28,218 nucleotides of DNA, from assembly GCA_946479255.1 (NCBI GenBank), contig CAMLFK010000033.1, positions 1-28,218 of the forward strand, read 5' to 3'. Below the pieces are notes generated by a model. That model did no database searches. It was not told the DNA's origin and saw nothing but the letters and a program-made list of their open reading frames with translations. This DNA is from an uncultured Oxalobacteraceae bacterium (GTDB lineage: Bacteria > Pseudomonadota > Gammaproteobacteria > Burkholderiales > Burkholderiaceae). Positions 7,895 to 18,000 of this stretch are shown here, piece by piece. The number at the start of each line of letters is the position of its first letter. The stretch's first letter is position 1. Both the position numbers and the translations under genes were made by a program.

Positions 7895-7930
7895 GTAGGA
7901 GTTTTCCTACGATGCTGCGCCCTATCCTAC
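7895..7930. promoter_or_regulatory. GTAGGA-N4-TCCTAC palindrome plus half-site
   Basis: A perfect 6-bp inverted repeat GTAGGA (7895-7900) and TCCTAC (7905-7910) is separated by GTTT. A second TCCTAC follows at 7925-7930, exactly 20 bp later, about two helical turns. It lies in the 395-nt gap (7713-8107) between the response regulator and the Crp/Fnr gene, 178 nt or more upstream of the latter. This arrangement suits a dimeric regulator, possibly the adjacent one, but the binder is unknown. No gene is seen in the gap. Confidence 0.4.
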
Positions 7931-8107
7931 CGCCATATTCAGCCATCGCTGATATCAATGCCGAACTCGTGTTGGCATACTAAATCCATCGATTCGGCTT
8001 TCCACGGTTCATTTATCTACCGGTTGGTGAAGCCAACGAGCTGTCCAGCGCTATGCCCGGCGCCTGGCAACAGCTGAAACCATGAGTTTTCTCAACCGGA
8101 GATGAGC

Positions 8108-8968
8108 ATGCTGTCCACGCCAAACGAACCGCGCAACAATCCATCGTCGACCATGCATTCCTCACCATCGGAAGCAGGCCGCCAACGTCAAGGCCGCCTG
8201 TGGTCCAACCTGAAAGAAGTTTGCGACCTGCTGCATATCACGGCCGCGGTATCCGTCAATTCCGAAGAACTGCTGTTCCAGCACGTGCAATTCAAGACCG
8301 GCCAGCGCGTCCATACCATTGGCCAGGCCTTCGACACCCTGTACATCGTCAACTCCGGTTTCCTCAAAACCGTGCTCATCGACGAATTCGGTAACGAGCA
8401 GGTGCTGAGCTTCCCAATGAAGGGCGACATGCTGGGCGTGGATGGCATTCACACCCGCCACTACGCTTCCGAAGCCGTGGCCCTGTCCGACTGCGACCTG
8501 ATCCTGCTGCCGTTCAAGAAGCTGACCGCGCTGGGCCGTGTCCACATGGAACTAGAAAACGTCATGTACGGCGTCATGAGCCGCGAACTGGTCCGCGAGC
8601 AAGCCATGATCGGCATGCTGGGCGCCCTGTCCGCCGAAGCACGGGTGGCACGTTTCCTGGTCACCCTGGCCGACCGCTTCGCCGCCATGGGTTACTCCAG
8701 CAAACTGTTTAACCTGCGCATGACCCGCCACGAAATCGGCAGCTACCTGGGCCTGACCCTGGAAACCGTCAGCCGCACCTTGTCGGCTTTCAACGAAATC
8801 GGGCTCATCACCGTCGACCAGCGCACCATCGGCATCAAAGATGCCGATGCGCTCAAGACCCTGCGCCGCCTGCCACCGTCGCGTTCGCGTACCAAGGCAG
8901 CCGCGAAGAAACTCGCCGAGGCGGGCCAGGCCGGCACCGACCAGGCACTTGCCACGACGACCGCTTGA
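8108..8968 (+). CDS. Crp/Fnr-family transcriptional regulator without Fe-S cysteines
   Basis: This 286-residue regulator has a cyclic-nucleotide-binding-like beta-roll (about 55-150), a long dimer helix (about 155-190) and a C-terminal winged helix (about 195-250). The recognition helix LGLTLETVSRTLSAF carries the E-x2-S-R motif (E219, S222, R223) of FNR/FixK proteins, predicting TTGAT-N4-ATCAA sites. Only two cysteines exist (C39 and C129), whereas FNR needs three N-terminal cysteines plus one more, so it cannot form the FNR oxygen-sensing cluster. It is closer in design to FixK-type proteins. The tail (about 255-286) is Lys/Ala-rich and unconserved. ATG at 8108 fits GGAG at 8098-8101; ATG at 8102 would be too close. 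The bidirectional terminator follows directly. Confidence 0.92.
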   Translation: MLSTPNEPRNNPSSTMHSSPSEAGRQRQGRLWSNLKEVCDLLHITAAVSVNSEELLFQHVQFKTGQRVHTIGQAFDTLYIVNSGFLKTVLIDEFGNEQVLSFPMKGDMLGVDGIHTRHYASEAVALSDCDLILLPFKKLTALGRVHMELENVMYGVMSRELVREQAMIGMLGALSAEARVARFLVTLADRFAAMGYSSKLFNLRMTRHEIGSYLGLTLETVSRTLSAFNEIGLITVDQRTIGIKDADALKTLRRLPPSRSRTKAAAKKLAEAGQAGTDQALATTTA

Positions 8969-8986
8969 TTCGAGCAGTTGTGAACG

Positions 8987-9017
8987 AAAAAACGGCGCCT
9001 GCAGGCGCCGTTTTTTT
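8987..9017. terminator. Bidirectional rho-independent terminator
   Basis: A perfect palindrome with stem ACGGCGCC/GGCGCCGT and loop TGCA is flanked by six A on the left and seven T on the right. It lies 18 nt after the Crp/Fnr stop (plus strand) and 17 nt after the glycine-zipper gene stop (minus strand), so it serves both converging genes. Confidence 0.93.
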
Positions 9018-9033
9018 ATACTAGCCGAGCTGA

Positions 9034-10122
9034 CTACTGCCTACCATCGCGTTCCAGCACGCCATTGTTGACTTTGACACGCTCGCCAACCCGCAAGCCT
9101 GGATCGTTTTCATACGTCAGGGTCTGGTTGCCGCCGTTGGTGTAACGCACCACCACTTCATAATGCTGGGTGCGGCGCGCGGCACGCTGGATGTTGCGTC
9201 CGGCGTAAGCGCCGCCGACGGCACCGGCAACTTGCGCGGCAGTCTTGCCGCTACCGCTGCCAACCTGGCTGCCCAGCAAGCCACCGACCACGCCCCCGCC
9301 GATTGCGCCGAGGTAGTTGCCTTCGCCATTGACTTCCACCACATTGACCGCCTCGACCGTTGCGCAATTGCTGCAATAGCGAACGTCGCGGCTGGCGGCC
9401 GCTTGACCCGCCACCATCAGCGGTTTGCCGAGAGTAGCGGTGGCAACGCGGTTTCCGATGCGCATGTTGGCCGTCACCACGCTGTTGGACGTGATGCGGT
9501 CGGCGCGGCGGATCGTGTAAGAGCCGCTATATTCGCCCGGACTCACTTCGGGCAGGAAGAAAACGCCGCGCGCGCCCTTGATCGCCATGTCCACCTTGGC
9601 GCCCGGCGTGCCGTAGACCGAAAACACCAGGTCGCCGCCCGGCGCCAGGTCGTCGTTGGCCTGCACGTCGAAGCGTTCGATGCGCGGGGTGCCGGCTGCG
9701 GCCACCTGGGCCGCGCGTTGGCCGGACTGGTTATGGGTGCCGGCGCTGCGCAGCAGGGATTCGCTCAGCACGCCGCTGGTCACCATATTTCCGACCCGCA
9801 GATTGGCCGTCACCGCGCTGTCGCCCTTGATACGGTCACGCGCGCCTAATGTATACGTTCCCTCGTAGACGCCCGGATCGGTTTCGCTCAGGGTCAGGTT
9901 ACGGCGCGCGCCCTCGATGTTGAGCGTGGCGCGCCCGCCCGGGGTGCCGTACAGGCTGAAGTTAAGTTCGACGCCGGGCTTCAGCTTGCGCACTTCCGCC
10001 ACGTCGAAGCCGCGGATCACTGGATTGTAGGAGCTGGCGCGGGCGCCGGACTCCTGGGCCTGTGCGGGCACGCCGGCCATGGTCATGGACATCAGGGGCA
10101 ATGCCGCCATGAGTCCCTTCAT
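9034..10122 (-). CDS. Exported glycine-zipper 2TM protein with duplicated N-terminal domain
   Basis: This 362-residue protein begins with a signal peptide ending at PAQA (residue 22). Two tandem repeats of about 92 residues follow (33-124 and 146-237); each has a FDV start, a LYGTPG or VYGTPG turn, a PG-Y-G-Y strand, and an SxVTANxRxGN end, suggesting two beta-sandwich domains. A Cys pair (C250, C253) precedes a SlyB/Pcp-like glycine zipper (about 270-308; GAIGGGVVGGLLGSQVG), which in that family inserts into or lines the envelope membranes. The C-terminal module (about 320-360) resembles the usual tail of that family. ATG at 10120-10122 has no ribosome binding site at the right distance; AAGGAGAG lies about 26 nt upstream, next to in-frame ATC codons. 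Function is not known; an envelope structural or stress role is likely. Confidence 0.85.
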   Translation of the reverse strand: MKGLMAALPLMSMTMAGVPAQAQESGARASSYNPVIRGFDVAEVRKLKPGVELNFSLYGTPGGRATLNIEGARRNLTLSETDPGVYEGTYTLGARDRIKGDSAVTANLRVGNMVTSGVLSESLLRSAGTHNQSGQRAAQVAAAGTPRIERFDVQANDDLAPGGDLVFSVYGTPGAKVDMAIKGARGVFFLPEVSPGEYSGSYTIRRADRITSNSVVTANMRIGNRVATATLGKPLMVAGQAAASRDVRYCSNCATVEAVNVVEVNGEGNYLGAIGGGVVGGLLGSQVGSGSGKTAAQVAGAVGGAYAGRNIQRAARRTQHYEVVVRYTNGGNQTLTYENDPGLRVGERVKVNNGVLERDGRQ

Positions 10123-10213
10123 GAGTATGCGTTTGGTATCGATGATGCTCTCCTTGAGTTATTGTTCGCTTATGGTTCTCAAGGTACGCCCGGCCCATGC
10201 GTGCGTCCGTGCG

Positions 10214-10864
10214 TTAGCGTACGCAGTGCACGGCGTCTCCGGTCGTGACAAACACCCGTTCCCCGCTCTCCGGTGTGATCACGTAACCACCCGTAAAAGC
10301 CCCGAACGATGGCAGGATCATGCGCGTGGGGCCAACCAGGAAGCACGGCAGGCGCAGCGAGTCGACCCGGGTCGACAGCACATACACCGGATGCACATGC
10401 CCGGCCATTACATAACCATCCGCGGCGATGTCGGGATGGTGGCAGAAGGAGAACGGCGCCACGTCATAGGGCTCGTCGACGATGGTCATGCCGAGTGCCG
10501 CGGCCGGGTCGCCCGCGTGGCGGTCGTGGTTCCCGCGCACCAGCAGCAGTTCGAGCCCCGGGTGGCGCAGGCGCCAGGCCAGCATCGCGGCCAGCGTGGC
10601 GGTGGCATGCGCCGCGCGCGCATGCAGAAAGTCGCCCAGGAACAGGATGCGCTCGACCGGGTGCAGCGCCATCAGCGCGTCGAGCCGGTCGAGGTTCTCG
10701 GTAGTGGTCCCACGCGGCACCGGCACGCCCAGCGCCCGGAAGGCCGCCGCTTTGCCGAAGTGGATGTCGGCGATGACGAGCATGCGCTCGCGCGGCCAGT
10801 ACAGGGCCTTTTCACCCAGCAGAAGGACGGCTTCGCCGGCCAGTTCCAGCTCCAAGCCGCTCAT
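10214..10864 (-). CDS. pdeM: Ligase-associated DNA damage response phosphoesterase PdeM
   Basis: This calcineurin-like metallophosphoesterase of about 216 residues has the full metal-binding set: D-x-H in [21 protein letters not shown] and GHVHPVY. PdeM is the phosphoesterase member of the conserved bacterial cluster of ATP-dependent ligase, DEXH helicase and beta-CASP exonuclease, thought to process DNA ends. ATG at 10862-10864 is preferred because it overlaps the helicase stop as ATGA, with GGAG 9 nt upstream; an ATG at 10879 would add five residues (MEWPT). It is the last gene of the operon, 91 nt before the glycine-zipper gene. No clear T-run terminator follows. Confidence 0.9.
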   Translation of the reverse strand: MSGLELELAGEAVLLLGEKALYWPRERMLVIADIHFGKAAAFRALGVPVPRGTTTENLDRLDALMALHPVERILFLGDFLHARAAHATATLAAMLAWRLRHPGLELLLVRGNHDRHAGDPAAALGMTIVDEPYDVAPFSFCHHPDIAADGYVMAGHVHPVYVLSTRVDSLRLPCFLVGPTRMILPSFGAFTGGYVITPESGERVFVTTGDAVHCVR

Positions 10865-13338
10865 GGTGGGCCACTCCATGGAGTGGCCGCTTTCTCAAGT
10901 TCGCGCAGGATGCGGCTGACCCGGTCCGACAGCTTTTCGGTGGTGAGCTTTTCGCGGAAGCGCTCGACCATCAGCGCAAAGCCGAAGGGCGTGGCGCGCG
11001 GCACTTCGCGATATGCCACCGCGCGGCCATGCAGTTCGGTCAAGGTATCGCGCAGGCGCGTCAGCTCCAGCTCCTGCTCCATCACTTCGCGCTGCGCTTG
11101 CGTGAGCAGCAGGTTGCCGCTGTCGTGTTTGCGGAACACTTCGAAGAACAGCGACGACGAAGCCTGCACCTGGCGGGTGCTCTTCGGCTGGCCGGGGTAG
11201 CCCTGGAATACCAGCCCGGCGATGCGCGCCACTTCGCGAAAGCGCTGCTGCGACAGCTGGGTGGCGTTCAGGCTGTCCAGCACATCTTCAAGCAGGTGGC
11301 CGGTGGTGAACAGGCCCACGTCGGCACCGGCCGGCGCGGCGAACACCTTTTTCCAGTCGACCGCTTCGGCCGACAGCAGCTCGAAGCCGTAATCGTTGAT
11401 CGCGATGGAAAAAGTGATCGGCTGCTGGCGCCCGATACGGTAAGCAAACAGCGAGGCCAGGCCCATATGCACCGAGCGCCCGGCGAAGGGGTACACGAAC
11501 AGGTGGAAGCCTTCGCGGCTTTTCATGCTTTCGACGACCAGGGTGTCGATGGTCGGCAGCGCAGACCAGCGCTGCTGGATTTCCAGCAGCGGCTCCAGGG
11601 CCTTCATCTCCGGCCCCTCAAAGCGGCCTTGCGCCGCCAGTCGCAGCTGCTCCAGCGCGGCATGCGCCAGCTCCGAAGACATCGGCATCTTGGCACCCTG
11701 CCAGCGTGTCACCGCGCCGCGCGCACCGGTGGCGCGCTTCACAAAAGCGGTCATCTCATTGACCCGCACGAACTCCAGGATGCGTCCGCCAAACAGGAAA
11801 TGGTCGCCGGCTTTCAAGCGCGAGATGAACGATTCCTCCACCGTGCCGATGCGCCCGCCGCTCATATACTTCACCTGCATGCTCGAATCGGACACGATGG
11901 TGCCGATGCCCATGCGGTGGCGCCGGCCCAGCGCCACATTGGGCACGCGGTACACGCCCTCCTCGTCCGGCACCACACGCTGGTACTCGGGATAGGCAAT
12001 CAGGCTCTGGCCGCCGCGCGCGACAAAATCGAGCGCCCACTGCCACTCCTCTTCACTCAGGTGGCGGTACGACCAGGCGCTGCGCACTTCATCGAACATC
12101 GGCTGCGCACGAAAACCGCCGCCCAGCGCCACCGTCACCAGGTGCTGCACCAGCACGTCGAAAGGCTTGTTGGGCACCAGGCGCGCTTCGATGCGGCGGG
12201 CAGCTACAGCCTGTTTGGCGCCGGCCGCCTCCAGCAGTTCCAGGCTGTTGGTCGGCACCAGCGTCACGCGCGACACGCGTCCCGGCGCGTGGCCGCTGCG
12301 CCCGGCCCGCTGCAGCAAGCGCGCGATGCCCTTGGCACTGCCGATCTGCAGCACCCGCTCGACCGGCAGGAAGTCCACGCCCAGGTCCAGGCTGGACGTG
12401 CAGATCACCGCTTTCAGTTCACCCTTCTTCAGACCCAGCTCCACCCACTCGCGTACCTCGCGGTCGAGCGAACCATGGTGCAGCGCGATCACGCCGGCCC
12501 AGTCGGGCCGCGCTTCGAGGATGTTCTGATACCACAGCTCCGACTGCGAACGCGTGTTGGTAAACACCAGCGTGGCATTAAATTTCTCGATCTCTTCGAT
12601 CACAGGCTGGAGCATGGCGATGCCCAGATGGCCACCCCAAGGAAAGCGCGAGACGTTGGCGGGAATGAGCGAATCGACCAGGATCTCCTTGCGCAGGTCG
12701 CCCTCCACCAGCACCCCGGGCGCGCCGCCCAGCAGCACTTCGCGCGCCTGCTCCAGCTTGCCCATGGTGGCCGACAGGCCCCACACCACCAGCGCCGGCT
12801 GCCACTGGCGCAGGCGCGCCAGCGCCAGCTGCACCTGCACCCCGCGTTTGCTGCCCATCAGTTCGTGCCACTCGTCGATGATGATCATGTCGAGCGACGC
12901 GAACTGGGCCTGCGCCTGCGCGTGGCTGATCAGGAGCGACAGGCTCTCGGGCGTGGTGATCAACGTGGTCGGCAGGCCGCGCGACTGGCGCGCGCGCTCG
13001 GCCGACGAGGTGTCGCCGGTGCGCGCGCCGATGCTCCAGCCTGGTGCCAGGACCGCGCTCGACTCTTCCAGCGCGCGCTGGGTGTCGGCCGCCAGGGCGC
13101 GCATGGGCGTAATCCACAGCACGCGCAGGCCGGCCTTTTTCTTTTGCTGGACCAGTTGCCCGCGCTGTAGCGCCGCCAGCCATACCGCGTAGGTCTTGCC
13201 GGCGCCGGTGTTCGCGTGCAGCAGGCCCGATTGCCCGGCCAGCGCGGCTTTCCACACCGCCTTCTGGAACGGGAATACCTTCCAGCCGCGCGCGGCGAAC
13301 CACTCGTCGACCTGCTTTGCGATCATGTTTTTGCTCAT
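10861..13338 (-). CDS. Ligase-associated DEXH-box helicase (Lhr-like)
   Basis: This 825-residue superfamily 2 helicase belongs to the Lhr-like group found beside bacterial ATP-dependent ligases. Walker A is HANTGAGKT (about 41-49), motif II is IIIDEWHEL (DEWH at 155-158), motif III contains LSATMG, and motif VI is [12 protein letters not shown]. The C-terminal half (about 430-825) matches the Lhr winged-helix and DEAD/DEAH-associated regions. Lhr proteins translocate 3' to 5' on single-stranded DNA and unwind DNA or RNA-DNA hybrids. Its ATG (13336-13338) overlaps the ligase stop as ATGA and its own stop overlaps the pdeM start as ATGA, so the three are translationally coupled. A long antisense frame across it is a composition artefact. 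Confidence 0.93.
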   Translation of the reverse strand: MSKNMIAKQVDEWFAARGWKVFPFQKAVWKAALAGQSGLLHANTGAGKTYAVWLAALQRGQLVQQKKKAGLRVLWITPMRALAADTQRALEESSAVLAPGWSIGARTGDTSSAERARQSRGLPTTLITTPESLSLLISHAQAQAQFASLDMIIIDEWHELMGSKRGVQVQLALARLRQWQPALVVWGLSATMGKLEQAREVLLGGAPGVLVEGDLRKEILVDSLIPANVSRFPWGGHLGIAMLQPVIEEIEKFNATLVFTNTRSQSELWYQNILEARPDWAGVIALHHGSLDREVREWVELGLKKGELKAVICTSSLDLGVDFLPVERVLQIGSAKGIARLLQRAGRSGHAPGRVSRVTLVPTNSLELLEAAGAKQAVAARRIEARLVPNKPFDVLVQHLVTVALGGGFRAQPMFDEVRSAWSYRHLSEEEWQWALDFVARGGQSLIAYPEYQRVVPDEEGVYRVPNVALGRRHRMGIGTIVSDSSMQVKYMSGGRIGTVEESFISRLKAGDHFLFGGRILEFVRVNEMTAFVKRATGARGAVTRWQGAKMPMSSELAHAALEQLRLAAQGRFEGPEMKALEPLLEIQQRWSALPTIDTLVVESMKSREGFHLFVYPFAGRSVHMGLASLFAYRIGRQQPITFSIAINDYGFELLSAEAVDWKKVFAAPAGADVGLFTTGHLLEDVLDSLNATQLSQQRFREVARIAGLVFQGYPGQPKSTRQVQASSSLFFEVFRKHDSGNLLLTQAQREVMEQELELTRLRDTLTELHGRAVAYREVPRATPFGFALMVERFREKLTTEKLSDRVSRILRELEKAATPWSGPP

Positions 13339-14969
13339 GCGCCTGCGGCGGCCAGCAGGCCCTTGAGGGTATCGAGCGTGTCGGCGTCCTCGATGGTTTT
13401 ATCGTCGCGCTTGCGCAATATGCGCGGAAAGCGCACCGCAATGCCGGCCTTGTGGCGGGTCGATAAGGCGATTCCTTCGAAACCGATCTCGAACACCATG
13501 GTCGGACGCAGCGATCGCACCGGCCCAAACTTCTCGATGGTGGTCTTGCGGATGATGTTGTCCACCACCGCGATCTCGGCGTCGGTCAGGCCCGAATACG
13601 CTTTGGCGAAGGGCACCAGGCGGCGCTCGCCGGCCGCATCCGTATCCCATACCGCGAAGGTGTAGTCGGTATAGAGCGAAGCGCGCCGGCCCGACCCGGG
13701 CTGGGCATACAGCAGCACCGCATCGATGGTGTAGGGATCGATCTTCCACTTCCACCAGGTGCCGACGTTCTTGGTGCGGCCCACGCCGTACTGCGCGCTT
13801 CTGGCCTTGACCATCATTCCCTCCACACCTCGGGCGCGCGACTCGGTGCGGATGGCGGCCAACTGCTGCCAGCTGTCGGCCTGTACCAGCGGCGAGATGC
13901 GCAGCTGGGGTTTGCCGATGCCGGCCACCAGCGCTTCGAGCAGGTGGCGCCGCTCGTGCTGGGGCAGCGCGCGCAGGTCGACGCCGGTCTCCTCCAGCAC
14001 ATCGTAGGCCACGATCACCGCCGGCAGTTCGGCCAGCAGCTTGCTTGTTAAGCTCTTGCGGCCGATGCGTTTTTGCAGGTCGGCGAACGGCGCCGGGATG
14101 TCGTACCCGGTCCAGATCAGCACCTCGCCGTCGATCACGGTTCCTTCGGGCAGGACCAGCGCCGCCAGTTCGGGGAAGCGCTCGGTGATCAGGTCCTCGC
14201 CGCGCGACCACAGGTAGTTCTGGCCGCCGCGCCGCACCAGCTGGGCGCGGATGCCGTCGTACTTCCACTCCACCTGCCAGTCCGACAGGGGGCCCAGTTC
14301 GGCCGGTTCGCCCTGCAACTGGTGCGCCAGAAAAAACGGATAGGGCTGGCCGCCGCGCAGCTTGTGTTCGTCATCGGTCTGGGCGGCGATCAGCTGCAGG
14401 AAGCCGGCCGCGGTCGGGCGTACCGTGCCGTCGGTCCAGCCCATCAGGCGCTGGGCGATCAGCTGGCTGTCGACCGCCGCGATGGCCGCCAGCGCGCGCG
14501 TGACCAGCAGGCGCGAGACGCCCACGCGGAAGGCGCCGCCAATCAGCTTGGTCAGCAAAAAGCGTTCGCGCCAGTCGAGCTCATTCCAAAAAGTAAACAG
14601 GGCTGCGCGGATGGCGGCCGGATCGGCCCCGCGCAAGGGGCCGATCCGCTCTTGCATCCATTCGGCCAGGCCGACGTCGCTGTGGTGCTGGGGCGGCGGC
14701 AGGATGTGGGCGATGGTTTCGGCCGTGTCGCCCACCGCGTTATAGCACTCGTCGAACAGCCACTCGTCGAGCTGCGCGTATTCGATGGCGTACTGGCGCA
14801 GCAGCTTGATTGGTACCGCCTGGCGCGGCTTGCCGCCGGCGAGGAAATACACCGCCCAGGCCGCGTTCTCGGGCGCAGCGCTGGCGAAGTACTGCTGCAA
14901 CGCGTCGAGCTTGCGCTTGGTGGCAGTGGTTTCGTCGAGTTCGGCGTAAAGGCGCGCGAATTCACGCAT
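13335..14969 (-). CDS. ATP-dependent DNA ligase (bacterial ligase-associated cluster type)
   Basis: This 544-residue ATP-dependent ligase seals nicks through a covalent AMP-lysine intermediate. The nucleophile is K236 in motif [11 protein letters not shown]. Motif III is IDGEVLIW, and motif V is WWKWKIDP. An N-terminal helical DNA-binding domain (about 1-200) precedes the nucleotidyltransferase domain (about 205-420) and an OB-fold (about 425-540). This three-domain form, next to a DEXH helicase and PdeM, is the dedicated repair ligase class; the replicative NAD-dependent LigA is not in the window. ATG at 14967-14969 has AAGGA 8 nt upstream. The gene starts 39 nt after the hybrid kinase stop and overlaps the helicase by ATGA. 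Confidence 0.95.
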   Translation of the reverse strand: MREFARLYAELDETTATKRKLDALQQYFASAAPENAAWAVYFLAGGKPRQAVPIKLLRQYAIEYAQLDEWLFDECYNAVGDTAETIAHILPPPQHHSDVGLAEWMQERIGPLRGADPAAIRAALFTFWNELDWRERFLLTKLIGGAFRVGVSRLLVTRALAAIAAVDSQLIAQRLMGWTDGTVRPTAAGFLQLIAAQTDDEHKLRGGQPYPFFLAHQLQGEPAELGPLSDWQVEWKYDGIRAQLVRRGGQNYLWSRGEDLITERFPELAALVLPEGTVIDGEVLIWTGYDIPAPFADLQKRIGRKSLTSKLLAELPAVIVAYDVLEETGVDLRALPQHERRHLLEALVAGIGKPQLRISPLVQADSWQQLAAIRTESRARGVEGMMVKARSAQYGVGRTKNVGTWWKWKIDPYTIDAVLLYAQPGSGRRASLYTDYTFAVWDTDAAGERRLVPFAKAYSGLTDAEIAVVDNIIRKTTIEKFGPVRSLRPTMVFEIGFEGIALSTRHKAGIAVRFPRILRKRDDKTIEDADTLDTLKGLLAAAGA

Positions 14970-15008
14970 GCACGTGTTCCTTGATCCTTAAATCTGGTAT
15001 CCCTTCGG

Positions 15009-18000
15009 TCAGGGGACAAGGATAACGCGGCGCGCCTCCAGCGCCGCGCACGCTTGCGTAAGCTCGTCGACGCTGGCCTCGACCAGCGTCGCCAGGCTGG
15101 CGCGCTCGTGGCTGATGGCGAGCGTGGCGCCATCGCGCTTTAACTTCGCTTCAAGCCCGGCAAGGAAAGCCACTAAAGCATCGGCGCCGACGGTGCCGGC
15201 CGCCCCGCGCAAGCCGTGGCACAGCCTGGCCGCGCGCGCAGCATCGCCTTGTTCCAGCATCGTGTCCAGTTCGGCCGCCAGGGCACGCGCATCCGGTGGG
15301 TAGTTGCGCCCGACACTGATGAACAGTTCCTCGCTGCCACCCAGCCGGTGCAAGGCGCGCACCGCGCCGGCGGGTGGCTCCATCCGGCGCTCCGTCTGGC
15401 GGCAGGCGCTGCCGCGGCTGTGGCGCAGCACGGTATCGACCAGCACGTCGACGTCGATCGGCTTTTCGATGTAGTCGTGCATGCCGGCCGCCAGGCAGGC
15501 TTCGCGGTCGCCCGCCATGGCGTTGGCCGTCATGGCGACCACCGGCAGCTGCGCCAGCTGGGGGGCGGCGCGGATCGCCCGGGTGGCCTGGTGGCCGTCC
15601 ATACCGGGCATCTGCACGTCCATCAGCACCAGGTCGATACGCGCCGCGCCCTGGCGCAGGATCTGCAAAGCCCGCATGCCGCCCTCGGCCAGCACCACCT
15701 CGGCTCCTTCGATACTGAGCAAGGCCTCGGCCACCTGGCGGTTGAGTTCATTGTCGTCCACCACCAGCAAACGCAGGCCGGCCAGGCGCGCGGCCGCCGG
15801 CCGCGCCACGCGCCGTTCGGCGAGCGGCGCGGCCGGCATCGCCAGCGCAAACGAGAAGCGGCTGCCGGCCCCCTCGATGCTGGACACTCCCAGTGTGGCG
15901 CCCATCAGCTGCACCAGGCCCTGGCTGATCGCCAGGCCCAGCCCGGTGCCGCCAAAACGCCGCGTGGTGCTGGCCTCGGCCTGGCTGAAGGCGTCGAAGA
16001 TCGTGGCCATCTGCTCGGGCGCGATGCCGATGCCGGTGTCCTGCACCGAGAACTCGATCGCTGTGCCATTCATGCGGATGTCCAGGCTCACTTCACCGCG
16101 CGGGGTGAATTTGATGGCATTGCCGATCAGGTTCAGCAGCACCTGGCGCAGGCGCAGCGCGTCGCCCATGACCACCGGCGGCACGCCAGGGTCGAGCGTG
16201 AAGCGCAGCGCCAGCTCGCGCCCGGCCGCCAGCGAGGCGGCCAACGCCGACAGCTCGCTGGTGATCGAAGCCAGGCCGAAGGGAGCGAACTCCAGCTTCA
16301 TCTTGCCGGCATCGACTTTGGAGAAATCCAGGATGTCGTTCAGCAGGCGCAGCAGCGACCGGGCCGCCGCCTGGGTATTGTCGGCATAGCCGCGCTGGCG
16401 CTCGTCGAGCGCGGTCTGGCTCAGCATCTGCAACAGGCCCAGGATGGCGTTCATCGGCGTGCGGATCTCATGGCTGATATTGGCCAGGAAATCGGTCTTG
16501 GCGCGGCTGCCCGCCTCCGCCTCGTCGCGCGCCATCGCCAGCGCGCGCAGGATCGCCCGGTCACGGCCGATGTCCTTGGCCACGCCGAGAAAACCGGCCG
16601 GCTCGCCGGCGCCGTTGCGCAGCGCCGTCACGGTCAGGCTGACCTCAACCTCGAAGCCGTCGCGCCGCACATAGGTCCAGTCGCGGCTTTCAGACTGGCC
16701 GTGGCGAGCCCCTTCCACGAACACGTCGAAGCCGGCGATGGTGCGCCCGTACTGCTCCGACAGCGCGCGCCCAAGCGCCTCGACTTCCTCGGGGCGGTGG
16801 AAGCGCGCCAGGTTGGCGTGGCCGATCACCTCACTGGCGCGGTAGCCGAGCAGCCGTTCGGCCCCGCGGGAAAACAGTTCGATGGTGCCATCCAGGCTGG
16901 TGCTGATGATGGCGAAGTCGATCGCCGCGTCGAAGATGGCCTGCAGGCGCGCCAGCGCCTGGGCCTGGCCGGCCTGGGCCAGCTTGAGCTGGCTGATGTC
17001 GCTGATGAAGCCATAGAAGCCCTGCACCTGGCCGTGCTGGATGTCGGGCACGTAAGACAGCAGCATGTCGCGCGTGACGCCGTCCTCGAAGCGCACCACC
17101 TGTTCGAACATCTCGCTGTTGCCGCGCAAGACAGACTGCAGCGCCGGTTCGATGCTGGCGTAGCGTTCGGCCCCGATCACGTCGCGGACGTGCATGCCGC
17201 GGATTTGCTCCGGCGCCAGGCCGAACCAGTCCTGGTAAGCGCGGTTGGCGAAGCGGTTGCGCAGTTCGCGGTCCCAGTACACCACCAGCGCCGGCGTATG
17301 GTCGATGATCGACTGCAGGTCGCCCTGGGCGCGCGTCAATTCGCTGCGTTTGGCGGCCAGCTGGTCGATGGTCAGTTCGAGCGCCTCCTGCGCGCGGCGC
17401 CGTTCCGCGTTCTCGGCCTGCATGCGCGCGTGCGATTCCTCCAGCTGCGCGGTCATGCGGTCGAAGCTGTGGCCCAGCTGTCCAAGCTCATTGTCTTTGC
17501 GCAGACGCAGGCGCCGGATGATCACGAAGCAGGCCACGATCAGCCCGGCCAGCAGCACCACGCTGCCCAGCACCACCCACGCCGCGCGCGCCTGGGCGCG
17601 CTGCAGGTCCAGGCGATTCTCGTGAGTCAGCTGGGCGGCATCGTCGATCATCTCCTGGCTGGTCAAGAACAGCATGCTGACGCTGGCAGTGGTGACTTGA
17701 TCGTTGCCGCTGGAAGCGGCCAGGCGCGCGTACTGGCGGGCCAGGATCGACAGGTTTTCGCGTTCGCGCGTGAGCAAGGCATTCTCTCGCGCGCTGCTGT
17801 AATGCTGGGCCGGCAACGCGCGGCGGAAGCTCTCCATGCGCGCGCGCCACTGCCCGGCCGCGCGCGGCTCGCGGTACAGCGCGGTCTCCATGATCAGGTA
17901 GCGGAGCTGGTTGACCCCTTCGGCGGTCGATTCGGCCCATTCGCTTTCGCGGGTCTGTTGATGCACTTCACGGATCGCCAGGCCGCTGGCGGCCAGCACC

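Noticed and set aside
10165..10230. Inverted repeat around the pdeM stop (CCGTGC...GCACGG) as a terminator
   Set aside because: The stem overlaps the stop codon and no T run follows on the minus strand.
11029..13170. A 713-codon open frame on the plus strand
   Set aside because: It is antisense to the Lhr-like helicase, rich in His/Arg/Gln/Ala as expected for the opposite strand of GC-rich coding DNA, and has no recognisable domain.
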